In this document: positions 11,182 through 22,083 of the stretch, in pieces
Numbering within the stretch: position 1 is the first letter of the stretch
Layout of the letters: each line of letters begins with the position of its first letter
NCBI GenBank assembly: GCA_008692225.1
Contig: VICG01000003.1
Span: 1,481,501 to 1,545,500, forward strand
Direction: 5' to 3'
Source: Monilinia fructicola
Taxonomy: Eukaryota; Ascomycota; Leotiomycetes; Helotiales; Sclerotiniaceae
DNA: 64,000 bases
Made by a program: the position numbers and the translations under genes
Notes under the pieces: model-generated
The model's input: the letters and a program-made list of their open reading frames with translations, nothing else
Told to the model about the DNA's origin: nothing
Databases searched by the model: none

Positions 11182-11866
11182 ATGTCAACCACACCATCTC
11201 ATCCTCCCAGGAATGGTCTTCAAGACTTCAACGCCGCGTCATCTGTTGCATCCACATCTTCTGCCTACCAACTCTACTACGTCCGCTTCTATTCTTCCAC
11301 TTATCCACTTGGTCCTTCATCTTACGCTAGTGAGCATCACCGTTTCTTTGAACTCTGTATCCCTTGACCTCAAGCCCTGGATTTATTCTGGCCTTCTGAG
11401 CTCCCAATCCTCTCTCATGCACATTTGATATATCAACTCCCGTCGCAACTCTCCCCGAGGAAAACAGCTAACTCCCAATCCTTTATTAGTCGGCTACCGT
11501 CCACGGTGGGGCGCTGGCCCTATCGAAGCCTCCACCACGATTTACATCGGGTGTGCACGTGGCACCGTCGGGAGCACTGTCGGAAAAGCATACCGACAAA
11601 CCAATATCGCAGCCGAGAAGGCCGCGAAAAAAGCAGAGAGAGTGGATGTATATTGGTTGGGTAAAATCAACGATGTGGATAGTTTGGTGAGGGTCATGGG
11701 AAACGTGATCTGGGAGACTCGCATCGGGATCGAGAAGGCGCAGAAATTATGGTGTGTGTGTGCGGCTATATGGATTAATGCGGCCGCCTTTCGAATTGTT
11801 GCGGCAAAGGTTACACTGCCTAAAGATGAGGAGAGAAATCAGAGGGTTTGGACTCTGGGCAGTTGA
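11182..11866 (+). CDS. Small two-exon hypothetical protein
   Basis: Exon 1 is 11182-11329 and exon 2 is 11490-11866. The intron (160 nt) starts GTGAGC, has a perfect GCTAAC branch 22 nt before its end, and closes TTATTAG. Phase 1 matches on both sides, giving 174 residues. The N-terminus is Ser/Thr/Pro-rich and Tyr-rich. The middle reads GYRPRWGAGPIEASTTIYIG and is followed by a Lys/Ala-rich helix. There is no signal peptide and no recognised domain. A second intron near GTGTGTG at 11750 is possible, so the C-terminus is less certain. Confidence 0.5.
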
Positions 11867-13708
11867 GGGGAGGAATGAGTGGGGAGTTCTTGGTGGAGGA
11901 TTGGAGGTCGAGCTCGAGGTTTGGAATGCTGGGTGATGACAGTACTACTTGCACTGCCTAGTTCCTTTAGTTCTCGTAGCATTGAAGAGGAAAGTTTGGG
12001 CCTTTGGATCGTTTGGTGGCTTCTGGGAGGTTCAACTGACGGCAAAGTAACCTTGAGCTTAGAAAGAACATGGGTATCTTGATTAAGATATGAAGCGTTG
12101 GTTTTCATAACATAATATAGCAACACAACATAGGTGATGGTAACTTCACCACATTTCAGACTATGTATGCTAGGTGACTTTTTGAACAATGCAGTACCTA
12201 ATTACCTGGTATATATACTACTGTAGGTGTATGTATATATATGTGTATATATATGGATATGTATGACCACCTTGTCCCGAACTCGTAAATACTTTGGTAG
12301 GTTAGGTACTAGGTACTTATATTATGATGTTTCCCCTGAATAGACTTATCGAAACAAGTAAGTGAACACATGACCTTTACATCCCTTCACGTGCCTAGAT
12401 AGGTATACACACGGTAGTAGACGTACTCGGGAGTCCATAGCTGTTTATCCGATGCTATCCACGCAATTAGATAAAAGCGCATTTCCCATTACTAATATGT
12501 AGTGCGTGTATGGAGGGTGATTACATAAGCTAGATAAGGTTACTTATTAGTCATATGTACATCTACGGATCTATCTGTACCTGACTACCTCTTCCAACTT
12601 CCAAGGTTATTACTCCGAGCAAGATTGTCGACTCGAGTAATCAATTATATCATTCCAAGGTGATACGGAGTAAGGTGATGACTCAGATAGATAGATACGG
12701 ATGACCGATCTAGATATATGAAATCTCGAGGTAGTATTATGAATGAATTAATTATAGGAAATATTATCCTTTTTAGCTTTTATACTTGTTATTATCAATT
12801 TTTATATAACTACTAGGTAGGTACTTCTATAATTATAGATATATATCTATAATAATATCTATATATATATAATCTATAGATATATATACTAGGTATCTAT
12901 TTAGTAATACTCTTATCAAGCCCAAGCAACACCTACATACCTAGTACTTACCTAATAATCAAGCTTCTTAATGAAAAAGTCAAATATATCAAATATACCC
13001 GCCTACTTAATTACGACTGTATTATTGTTTTATTATCATCTACCCAATGACTGGAATACATCACTCCGCTACTGTAAAGTATCTAGTCCTTCTCCTACAC
13101 GGTTCAAGCGTTCCAAGGTTCGGAATTCCAAGTGATTTAAGCGTCATAAATACCAAGTAGTCCGTCCATGAAACTAACTAATAATACCTAATAATACCTA
13201 ATATATACTAATAAATCAGACTTATAATTCTTACATACATACCTACGTATTTCTTCATTTATAATATTTCAACTATTAAAACCAGCTTTTTGCATCTTTT
13301 CTTCATTTCTTCATATCTCCATATCTCCATATCTTCACACCTTCACATCTTCACATCTTCACATCCTCACATCCTCCTTCATATCTTCCTCTATCTTCTT
13401 CCTTACACGCCCACCTACTCCCGACTCCTTCTATTCTATACAACTTCATTTTCATCACATCTTTCATCAATCAAATACTCATTCCACTCACTGTATTACA
13501 GTTTGCCTCAAACTGGTTTTACTACAAATGTATTGTATCGCGAAAAAAGAAGTCATCACCATTATCTATCTCTTCGTAGGTTAATCAACCTATCATTCGA
13601 AACATTCCTCCACTGGTCACCGCATTGTCTTGCATCGGGTATCAGTCGGTCGGTCATAACACTTGTAATCGCAATCCTAGACTGAGATATACTCACTCAT
13701 CCTTCACA
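11867..13708. other. AT-rich intergenic region and 5' flank of the Mg transporter gene
   Basis: It contains TA-dinucleotide runs (12220-12262 and 12830-12895). A long pyrimidine-rich leader of CATATCTCC/CATCTTCACA-type short repeats (13300-13400) lies shortly before the transporter start. Such CT-rich leaders are common upstream of fungal genes. No gene is supported here. Confidence 0.5.
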
Positions 13709-16480
13709 ATGTCTGCGCCACTACCACCTCGTACAACAGAACCTGTGAGTTCAAATACACAGACATCAACACCCCAAAGACGGGAACCTACTGCCTTACA
13801 ACCACCACCACAAGACAATGTCAATAACTCCAATACTACTTCAACCCCTTCGAAATCAAAGACTCCCTCTAAGAAAAAGAGAAATAATCATCGAGGTGGG
13901 AAGAAGAAGAGACCGAGAAGACAGTCTTTCGCTGCATCAACCGAGGATGGGAATGGTATGGTTGAAACATCGACGGCACAACGAGTTGCTCAATCGCAAA
14001 GTGCTTCGAGATCCAACTTTTATAGAGGAAGGAATCTAAGCACGACTAGTATTGAGAGTGAAGCACTTTTGGATCATAGGTTGGTATTTCAGTCAAAGAT
14101 TAAGTATTACATAGGCTAACCATGTTTTCGCGGCAGAGATCATCAGAATATGCGAACACGAAGACCCTCAACAATGGGTCAAAATGCTTTCGGTCAAGTG
14201 TACGACAGTCCTTCATTCAATCGGCCTTCATATAGTAATCCATTCAAATCATCAGAAAATGTTACTCGAAGGCCTGCAACTAGCAAATCGAAGAGCAATT
14301 CTGACGATGAAGTTCTGGTAGAAGAAACCGACGAGAGAACTCCACTTATATCCAGCTCTTCAAAATCGAAAAGCTCTAATACTATCCTTCAACAGGGAAA
14401 TCGCAGTCGGCGAAACTCAAGCAGATCATCTGGTCATAGCAAAAGGAGAACAATTTTCGAAAAGACTACTTCTGGGTTGGCCAGACAGAGTGATGAATAC
14501 AATGTTAACTATCCGCCCTCTGTTCCTGGCTCTCCAGTCCTTGGGGCCAAAAATAGGGATATGAGCTTTGGAGATGTGATGGTTCGTGATCACTCGCCAG
14601 CTCGAGGATCTATGCATACGGGATCGATTAGGTCATTCAGGTCTCTCCCAGAGGAGGCATGCGAAGACGATTCAATTCCTGGATCTCCACGCAAAGGATC
14701 AATATACGGAGAACGTAGACATACTATAGCATTGCAAGCCGAGGAAGATGTATGCTTTCCAGTTGATATGTCTGAAATGGCAGAGGAAGATATCCCTCAA
14801 CGAAATGATGGAGCATACAGGCAAAATGACGGACCGCGCCGTCATAAACGGAAATTTCCGGATCTATCTATCCTCGACGATTGGAGTAGATTTGAAAAAG
14901 AAGGTAGAAGTGAAGAGCGTAGAGCCAAAAAGATCACAGAACCTCAATTGATAGGGGGGCGACTTCGACCAATTCACAAAGGTTGGCATCGAGCAGAAGA
15001 TGATGCACCGTATCGATTTACATATTTCAACGAAGAATTCCCAAGCACCATCCACAGTCAGACAATCTCTGAACTTGTTCAACCCGGTGGAAGTTTCAAA
15101 GAGCTATTTGTTCCGGATCGTCCTGTACTTGATGAGAGTTCTGAGTCTGAATCCGAAGATGAGGATGAGGTGGACGTTCGCCGTGAGAATGCATATCTAC
15201 GCCATGCCTTGGGACAAAACAATGAGGACTCTCGATCGGCAACTCGTCAATCATCAATCATTGACATGGCAAATCAAGAATCGAAACGTACGGACCATGG
15301 ACGTGCGGGACGCACTCCAGAGTCTCATTCCAGACAAGCCTCAGGCGAAGCTTCTCCTAATAAGTCACCGCCACCAAAGACTTCTCCTCCAAGCGAAGAG
15401 AAGCCAAAACGATATGGGGATCGTCCTACGTGGTGGCTCGACGTTCTTTCTCCAACAGATGCAGAGATGAAAATAATTTCCAAGGCCTTTGGAATACATC
15501 CCTTGACAGCTGAAGATATCTTGATGCAGGAAGCACGCGAGAAGGTGGAATTGTTCCAACATTACTATTTTGTCAATTATCGATCCTTCGAGCAAGATAT
15601 GAACAATGAGAATTTCTTGGAACCAGTCAATATGTATGTGGTGGTCTTCCGTGAAGGGGTCATCAGTTTTCACTTCTCTCAAACGCCACATCCAGCTAAT
15701 GTTCGACGACGGATTCGACAATTGCAAGATTACTTGATTCTTACAGCTGATTGGATATCATATGCTATTATTGATGATATCACTGATGCCTTCGCACCTT
15801 TGATTCAGACTATTGAAGATGAGGTAGATGACATTGATGATGCTATTCTGAAGCTTCACTCGCCGGCGGAGAATGAAAAGTCAAACAAGGATAGCGATAA
15901 AAGATCCGAAGCTGGAGATGGTACCTCGGGAGAAAGTGGAGGAGACATGCTTCGAAGAGTTGGTGATTGTCGAAAGAAAGTCATGGGCCTCTACAGATTA
16001 CTCGGCAACAAAGCAGATGTTATCAAGGGGTTCGCTAAAAGATGTAACGAGCAGTGGGAGATTGCACCACGAAGCGAAATTGGATTGTATTTGGGAGATA
16101 TTCAAGATCACATTGTTACTATGACTGGAAATTTGTCCCACTACGAGAAGTATGTACTTTCAAATTCTACAGTCGAAGAGATGCACTGCTAACACACTTA
16201 TAGAATCCTAGCTCGCTCTCACGGCAACTACCTTGCTCAGATTAACATCCGTATGAACGAACGTCAAGAGCAAACCGCTGATGTTCTTGGTAAACTTACG
16301 GTCTTGGGAACAATCGTCTTACCCATGAACATCATTACTGGTCTCTGGGGTATGAATGTGTGGGTTCCGGGCCAGGAATATGAGGGGGATCTGACGTGGT
16401 TCTGGTGCATCACAGCTGGATTACTGGCTTTTGGGTTGGCTTGTTTCTATATTGCAAAGATGGCATACAAGATTGTTTAG
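13709..16480 (+). CDS. CorA-family magnesium transporter (ALR/MNR2-like)
   Basis: Three exons, 13709-14079, 14137-16149 and 16204-16480, encode 886 residues. Both introns (57 and 54 nt) carry CTAAC branch sites, and the phases agree. The first 500 residues are a low-complexity cytosolic domain rich in Ser, Arg and Pro, including a Lys/Arg stretch that could be a localisation signal. The CorA domain follows (WWLDVLSPTDAEM, HPLTAEDILMQE, then DWISYAIIDDITDAF). The signature GMN is at 844-846, at the end of the first of two C-terminal membrane helices. GMN is the ion-selectivity motif of CorA pentamers. The long N-terminal extension resembles yeast MNR2, a vacuolar exporter, and the plasma-membrane ALR proteins; I cannot tell which. 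The ATG at 13709 was chosen because exon 1 reads straight into the conserved part. Confidence 0.93.
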
Positions 16481-17334
16481 GGTCGTGTGATGATGGAGAG
16501 AGGGATAATGGAAGGATGTTGTACATATGGAAATGTATGATTGGCAGGTAATGGAGGCTGTATATATCAATTCGGGATATTGATTGGGGTCTGAAATTGT
16601 ATAAAGGATATGGATACGATAGCAGTAGGGGACGAATTGGATAAAGATAGATGGATCATGGTTATTGCATTGTTCGGATACATAGGGAATTGGGTTAGAT
16701 ACAAGAGCATGGGTTATCAGATATTATTTAATGGTATAATACGAAGTATAGATATGATCCTGATGTGTTGACCTTTCTGAGGACCTTTTGAAGGTTATCA
16801 AATTTCCTTGTTGAAAGCCATAGTGATGTCCACGGTAGTCCTAAATACCATCATATACGAGTAGAGAGACCTACCGTGAGGGTGAACAAATGTTGTGAAT
16901 AATTATGCAAAGTATATTTGCTGACTAATCTTCATAGTAAAGTTGGCTTTCGATTGAATGTTCTTCCAGATAATATATTAATACCTGTTAACGTGTACTC
17001 CTTTTTATACCTTCAATTCATTTCTTCACATACAATTCTCATTTGCTATACTTGAAAACAATCTATGTTCAATGAGTCTTTGAACAAAGGAAGAATTCCC
17101 GAAAGCATTCTTAGGGAGACCTCTCATTATTTTCTCTTCCTCTTTGTTTGCTAGTTATGCGTTGCTTGGATAGAGTTAGAAGTAATTTTGAAGTTCATAT
17201 ATCTTCATTTCCACTTGACGAGCTGTCTCTTTGGATTGGCATCTGAGAATTCTTGGCTTTCAATTACTTGATTGATAGTAGCTGCGCTCAATTGCACTTC
17301 TCTATAATTCTCTACGCGTCCCTCCATCGTCAAG
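16481..17334. other. Intergenic, 3' region of the transporter and promoter of the next gene
   Basis: AT-rich DNA with no coding pattern on either strand. Confidence 0.5.
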
Positions 17335-18279
17335 ATGGCCAAAGCTAAAGCATCAACAAAGTTAAAGGCTAAACCGAAGCCCGTCAAGATAAAGAGCAAA
17401 CTTCGAGCTGCCTTGAAACGACCTGGAGATAGACCTCGTGTTAAAAAACAATCACCTCCTCCCAAGACTAAGGCGAAAAAACCAATCTTCATAGATTTGA
17501 CATCTTCCTCTCCTCCTGAAAAGAGGCCCACCACAACCCCTAAAAGGATTGCAGCACCTCATCGAGTGAGAGATCACCTGGTATTTTCTCGCCGATTACT
17601 CGGTCGCTCTCACTCTCTTTATCAAAACCTCTTGTCGTTTTCGATGTCTCGCAGGCTACCCAGCCGCCGGAATATTATATTCAACCCAATCACATTCGCG
17701 ATATCACTCCTGGGACCGTCGTTTGGCTTCCTTCAAAGACGGATATTGTGCAGAATGCATTTGTCGATCCCCATCTACATGTCAATGCTTTTGATCACCC
17801 GGCCGTCATTGTGAGCACGCCTAGTCCATTGAATATTTATTCCGTCGTTGAGATCGCCATCGTATGTTAATTCCTATGTTCCTCGTAACGATTATGATCT
17901 TCGCATGCGATTGGACCCCGTTGCCCCTTTTCTCGCTTTTCGATGGCTAACATCTCAAATCAGATGACATCCTTGGGCTCGCGAACCCTCCAAGAAAGCA
18001 ACAAGCTCGGCCATCGCAAACTTCTTTTTCGTGTTCGTACCTCGCAGCTCCCTGGTGCCAAAGTAGATATCACGTTTAAAAATTCCAAGGGGATGAAAGG
18101 TAAATATAGTTTTTGTCAATTGTCATGAAAGCTGGCGGGTGCAGATTGGTACGTTGGGGTTTTATGCGAGAGGAAGGGGATTGGGGCTTGGGAGGGATGT
18201 TGAATGGTTGAAGTTGACCACGGCTAGTTTGGAGAAATTGAGGGCAAGTATTGGGGCGCATAAGGGGTTGTGGGGTTGA
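17335..18279 (+). CDS. Basic fungal protein with SUMO-interaction-like motif (unknown function)
   Basis: Exons are 17335-17565, 17655-17861 and 17964-18099, with at least one more after 18144. Intron 2 (17862-17963) has GTATGT, a GCTAAC branch and CAG. The N-terminus is Lys/Pro-rich and probably nuclear-targeting. It is followed by IFIDLTSSSPP (about 51-61), a hydrophobic core next to serines typical of a SUMO-interacting motif. The second exon holds PGTVVWLPSKTDIVQ and FDHPAVIVS; a 'DHP-V-V-LS' core recurs in uncharacterised fungal proteins. The last intron (18100-18144) is short. Two frames remain possible after it, ending at 18202 or 18279, so the C-terminus is uncertain. Confidence 0.55.
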
Positions 18280-19624
18280 TGTAGGTGGTTTTGGTTGGGG
18301 AGAGGAAAATCTCAAGGTGAAGAGTCTCCACTCCAAGTCATGCAATGGCGCTCAGAACCTGGCGAGGAAACGAGGGTAATCGACGGACACTATCCACCGC
18401 TACCTCAGCCGCCATCAAGCATTGAATTGAATTCTGAACCACCCTCTTCCAACACCTTTCCCCCTCCGATCTCAGTCTAATACCATCATACCCACGCTCT
18501 ACCAGTTTCAAGATCCAGGTTGAGATGACTATTCCTCATCTCTGGAATGAATGAGCAAATCTGATGACGGCAAAACGATGCTTTCACAGCACAAAAATCG
18601 CCAGTCTATCACGTCAAAAGCGGCTCTCATATTGGTGGGAGGAAGATCTTGTATTGTAGAATATTCCAAGACGATATATCCCCATCTTCAGCAAATCTGC
18701 GTGGTATGCACACCTAGTTATCACACCTACCCAAGCGTACCTTGACTAAAAATTAAAATCTCTATGAACAATCCCTCAAGCCAAACCAAAGATCTCCAAT
18801 AAAACCAGCGTCCAACAATCATGCGAAATGCCCCAACCAAAAAACATATCAGGGGACAATCATACAGGCATTCCAGCCATGTAATATCGTACGCAGTACT
18901 CATAACCTATTACTCCTGGTGCTCTGAACATTGACACGATCAACTTATTTCCATCTTTCCCCCTTCATCACCACCCGCACACCATAACTTGTCCTGCTTC
19001 TTTCCCCCCTCATATGCCTTCTATCAACAACAGCCCAACGCTTCTGCACACTTTACTCTGCGAGCTTCTTCCACCGCACGCACAACCTCCGTCCCTCTGC
19101 TCTCTCCCGATCTGCAACCGAGACTCCGTAGTCCTCTGTCCTCACTCGGTAGGCCGTCTAGATTGCGCTGCGGAAAATCTGGTGAGGAGTGGTTGGAGCT
19201 GTTGCTTGCTCTTGTCTTCTGTCTTGGCATTACCCAGGCCTTGGGACTTGACGTGTCTTACTCGCGGTGCTTGGGTCGTGGGGATGCGTCTCTGTTTTTG
19301 GTGCGGGGGTCGCGGTTGGCGTTGGGGTTTGGTGGTTGTTTGTCTTGTTCGTCTTGTTCGTCTTGTTCGTCTTGTTCGTCTTGTTCGTCTTGTTCGTCTT
19401 GTTCGTCCTGATCGGCGCAGAGCGTCATACAAATCAAGCTCCACTCATCCCAAGCATGCGACAAGATGCAACACGCTCGCTTCCCCTATTCATTCATTGA
19501 TCCCAAATCAAGTCAAGAGATCATCCACAAAATCCACAACAATAACAACACGGTCTTCCACCTCCCCAAGATACCCAACAACTAGCACTCCCTCATCCAA
19601 TCCCATCCCCCCCCTCCTTCCCTC
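18280..19624. other. Gene-poor DNA with a 9-bp tandem repeat
   Basis: Several ORFs cross this stretch but all run through repeats or have unnatural composition. The repeat is listed separately. Confidence 0.4.
19342..19404. repeat. Seven copies of a 9-bp minisatellite (GTCTTGTTC)
   Basis: Seven perfect head-to-tail copies of GTCTTGTTC. The unit length is a multiple of three, so it stays in frame: it reads Val-Leu-Phe on the plus strand and Asp-Glu-Gln or Arg-Thr-Arg on the minus strand. No surrounding gene is convincing. Confidence 0.9.
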
Positions 19625-19903
19625 TCAACACCCCTCCCAGACATCCCTCGCCTGTAAGATTCTCGTCACCGCATCCTGGCATTGTCGCATCCAGCGGCGC
19701 ATCTCGTTTGGTCGATAGACCAACGCGGAGGAAGGCCAGACGAAAATATCTCGATCCATCATCCAGATCGCCTGTTCCTTCAATTTCCCAACAGCATACC
19801 CCGCGTGATGCCTTGAATAGATTCTTTCTGCAATCTGGGGAGCTGTCTGCCCTTCGTGAATGTTGATGGGTATTTCCATCCATCCATCCATCCATCCATC
19901 CAT
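19625..19903 (-). CDS. Candidate exon of an unrecognised protein
   Basis: The minus strand holds a natural-looking stretch (EIPINIHEGQTAPQIAERIY, then VGKLKEQAIWMMDRDIFVW) ending in TGA. Upstream it runs into a CCAT microsatellite (19877-19918), which would read Met-Asp-Gly-Trp repeats, so the true 5' boundary is probably a splice site close to 19880. A second coding-like minus-strand segment at about 20170-20400 (RTLYPRGNAVRRSKWPSFHV) may be an earlier exon of the same gene. The CATA repeat would then lie in the intron. No family is recognised. Confidence 0.35.
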   Translation of the reverse strand: MDGWMDGWMEIPINIHEGQTAPQIAERIYSRHHAGYAVGKLKEQAIWMMDRDIFVWPSSALVYRPNEMRRWMRQCQDAVTRILQARDVWEGC

Positions 19904-20111
19904 TCATCCATTCATCCATAACTTTCCCCACCCCATCTCAACCTTCATCCAAAGGGATAAATCATCCACCCCTCTTCATTTTCCATCTCGCTCTCGACCG
20001 TGATCTCGACCGTGATCTTGATCTCCGAAGGAGCTCCGCCGCAGCAGCAAGTAAGCAACCACTGCGATTACCCGTTGAAATCCAATCACCAATTCATCCC
20101 CGGGTATATTA

Positions 20112-20150
20112 CTACATACATACATACATACATACATACATACATACATA
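20112..20150. repeat. CATA microsatellite
   Basis: About ten uninterrupted CATA units followed by CACACA. Confidence 0.9.
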
Positions 20151-20169
20151 CACACACAACACCAAGCAA

Positions 20170-20400
20170 TTAATAATTAACAAAACCGACATCCCCAATA
20201 CGCAAAATATAATATTCCTGCCTATCCACACAGGCGTTGACTCTAGAGTAGTGCACGGGAAACAATTCTTCAGCTCCCCAAAGTGAGTCTGGCGGGACCT
20301 TTCGCACGTGGAAAGACGGCCATTTGCTCCGACGTACAGCATTGCCTCTGGGATAGAGAGTGCGATAGTTGCGGGGGGCGATTCCAACAACCCCATCCGT
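20170..20400 (-). CDS. Candidate exon, possibly joined to the one at 19.6-19.9 kb
   Basis: An open minus-strand frame with balanced composition (PPDSLWGAEELFPVHYSRVN, then RQEYYILRIGDVGF). The frame continues upstream into GC-rich, less protein-like sequence. A GTATTG near the end could be a donor. There is no recognised domain; the call rests only on composition and position. Confidence 0.25.
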   Translation of the reverse strand, partial: TDGVVGIAPRNYRTLYPRGNAVRRSKWPSFHVRKVPPDSLWGAEELFPVHYSRVNACVDRQEYYILRIGDVGFVNY

Positions 20401-22083
20401 CTTCCCTTGCACACCATGCAAAGCGGGCGGGCGGGATCCGTCAGTAGGGGAAGACGGCGGTGCGGGCGCGCGGGGAAGAGGAAAGATGAGCGAGCATGGC
20501 TCTTGCGATGCGATGCGATGCGACGCGACGGGTTGGGATTGGATCATCATCTGTCTCCCCACGAGACGCGCGTGTCCCGAACGACCGAGCGGCTTTGCAC
20601 AGCCCTTTGCTCGCACGTCTTGCCTCCCATCTCTCGAGTATTCTTCGCGGCCAGTGCTCCAGTGTTGTCGTCTCGATCCATCCCAACTCCCTCCCCCAAT
20701 GCCCTGCCCTGTTCACGCACGAGACTTGACTCCTCTCCTACAACCCAACTCAACCTCCTCAACTCCCCAACTCCCCAACTCCTCCCTAGCCTCAAAATCA
20801 ACACTCGAAACCAAAGCCAAAACCAAAGCCAAAGCCAAAGCCAAAGCCAAGGCCAAAAAAGAAAAAGAAAAATACATGTCGAATCAAATCGACAATCAAT
20901 CCATCATGATAAAATACTACTCGCCTAAATCAGGATTTTCAATGGCGCTTAGAATGTGAAAGAAACGCTGCTTGGGTTTTGATTTACTCTCGAATTTGGG
21001 ACGGGGAGTATTTCATCATGTAATTGGTGTTTGTCACTTTATTGAAATGAATCTGCAGATGAATCTTCATTGGCTCATATCGCGAATGTCTTATAATAGT
21101 GTATAAGCTTAACAGCAAGAGAACTTGTTTCTAGATCAATGCGAAAGTTTCGAGTCATTAAAACTTCAAAATAGTAGTGATGAAAAATAGAGTAAAAATT
21201 CAATGAATGCTATTGAGCTATTTCGCCGTAGAATCTGTTCCCGTATCTACATAAACCCCAAAGTTCCCCATTCCCCATTGATCATATACACAGCTCTTTT
21301 CCCGAATATCATATCCATATCCAGTATGTACCATCCATCCGCAATAAATAGAACTGTAGATCAAAAGAAGGGGTAATATCGAAATAGCATTTTATTGCCA
21401 TGGAGAAGGAAAAAAGTCGTATCCGCCAACCCATACTTCGTGAAATCGTTACAATCATTTCCCCCAGTGTCGTTCATTTTTCGTACCGAAAAGTAGGGAA
21501 AATGATATTACAAGCAAATTATGCCGATTAAAAAGAAAGAAGCCGTATAGCCACGAGGAAGAATATAGTCGCCATGGTCTAGGCCTTATTGGACGAGTGG
21601 AAGCTTGACTTTTGGTGGTATCTTAAATCGAAGAAACTCCGAGAAACTCCGAAGTGCGCCTGGGAAAGAAGCCCGTAATTCAAGGATATCGTGTCGTGAG
21701 AGTGCAAATATGCAAGACAATAAAATAAAAAGTGTTCATGCTAGCGTCTGGAACAATGAGCAATCGTCTATTGTACAGAGTTTTATAAGCCATCTTAATT
21801 TCGATCTCCGTTTTCCCGTTCTCGAATTTCGGCCAGCTTAGTATTGATTCGAGAAAGTCTTGATTTAAGTGGATGTCTTTCCTCAAAGTCAAAAGAATCA
21901 ACCGAGCGATGCGGTTGATGCATAGTTGCTACTCCGGAGGGTCGAACAGGTGCCTTTTGGTCTTGAAACTGTCTTCGAGGAAATGTGTTGCTAGGTGTCT
22001 CCATAAAAGGTGATCGTAAATGTGGCACTTCGAATTCTGCTGATGGAAGTAGTTTTGGCTGAGATACTGGTGAGGGGAGAGTT
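20401..22083. other. Gene-poor; GC-rich patch then AT-rich spacer
   Basis: 20.40-20.76 kb is unusually GC-rich and gives overlapping ORFs on all frames, a composition effect. An imperfect AAAGCC repeat lies at about 20806-20855. 21795-22082 on the minus strand holds a possible C-terminal extension of the next gene (see findings). Confidence 0.4.

Noticed and set aside
19014..19718. Plus-strand ORF of 234 codons
   Set aside because: It is carried by the 9-bp minisatellite (Val-Leu-Phe repeats) and flanked by low-complexity Thr/Ser/Pro sequence; no natural protein.
20308..20959. Two long overlapping plus-strand ORFs in the GC-rich patch
   Set aside because: Both frames and the antisense are open because of composition; they end in Lys-Ala or Gln-Ser repeats. 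No domain.
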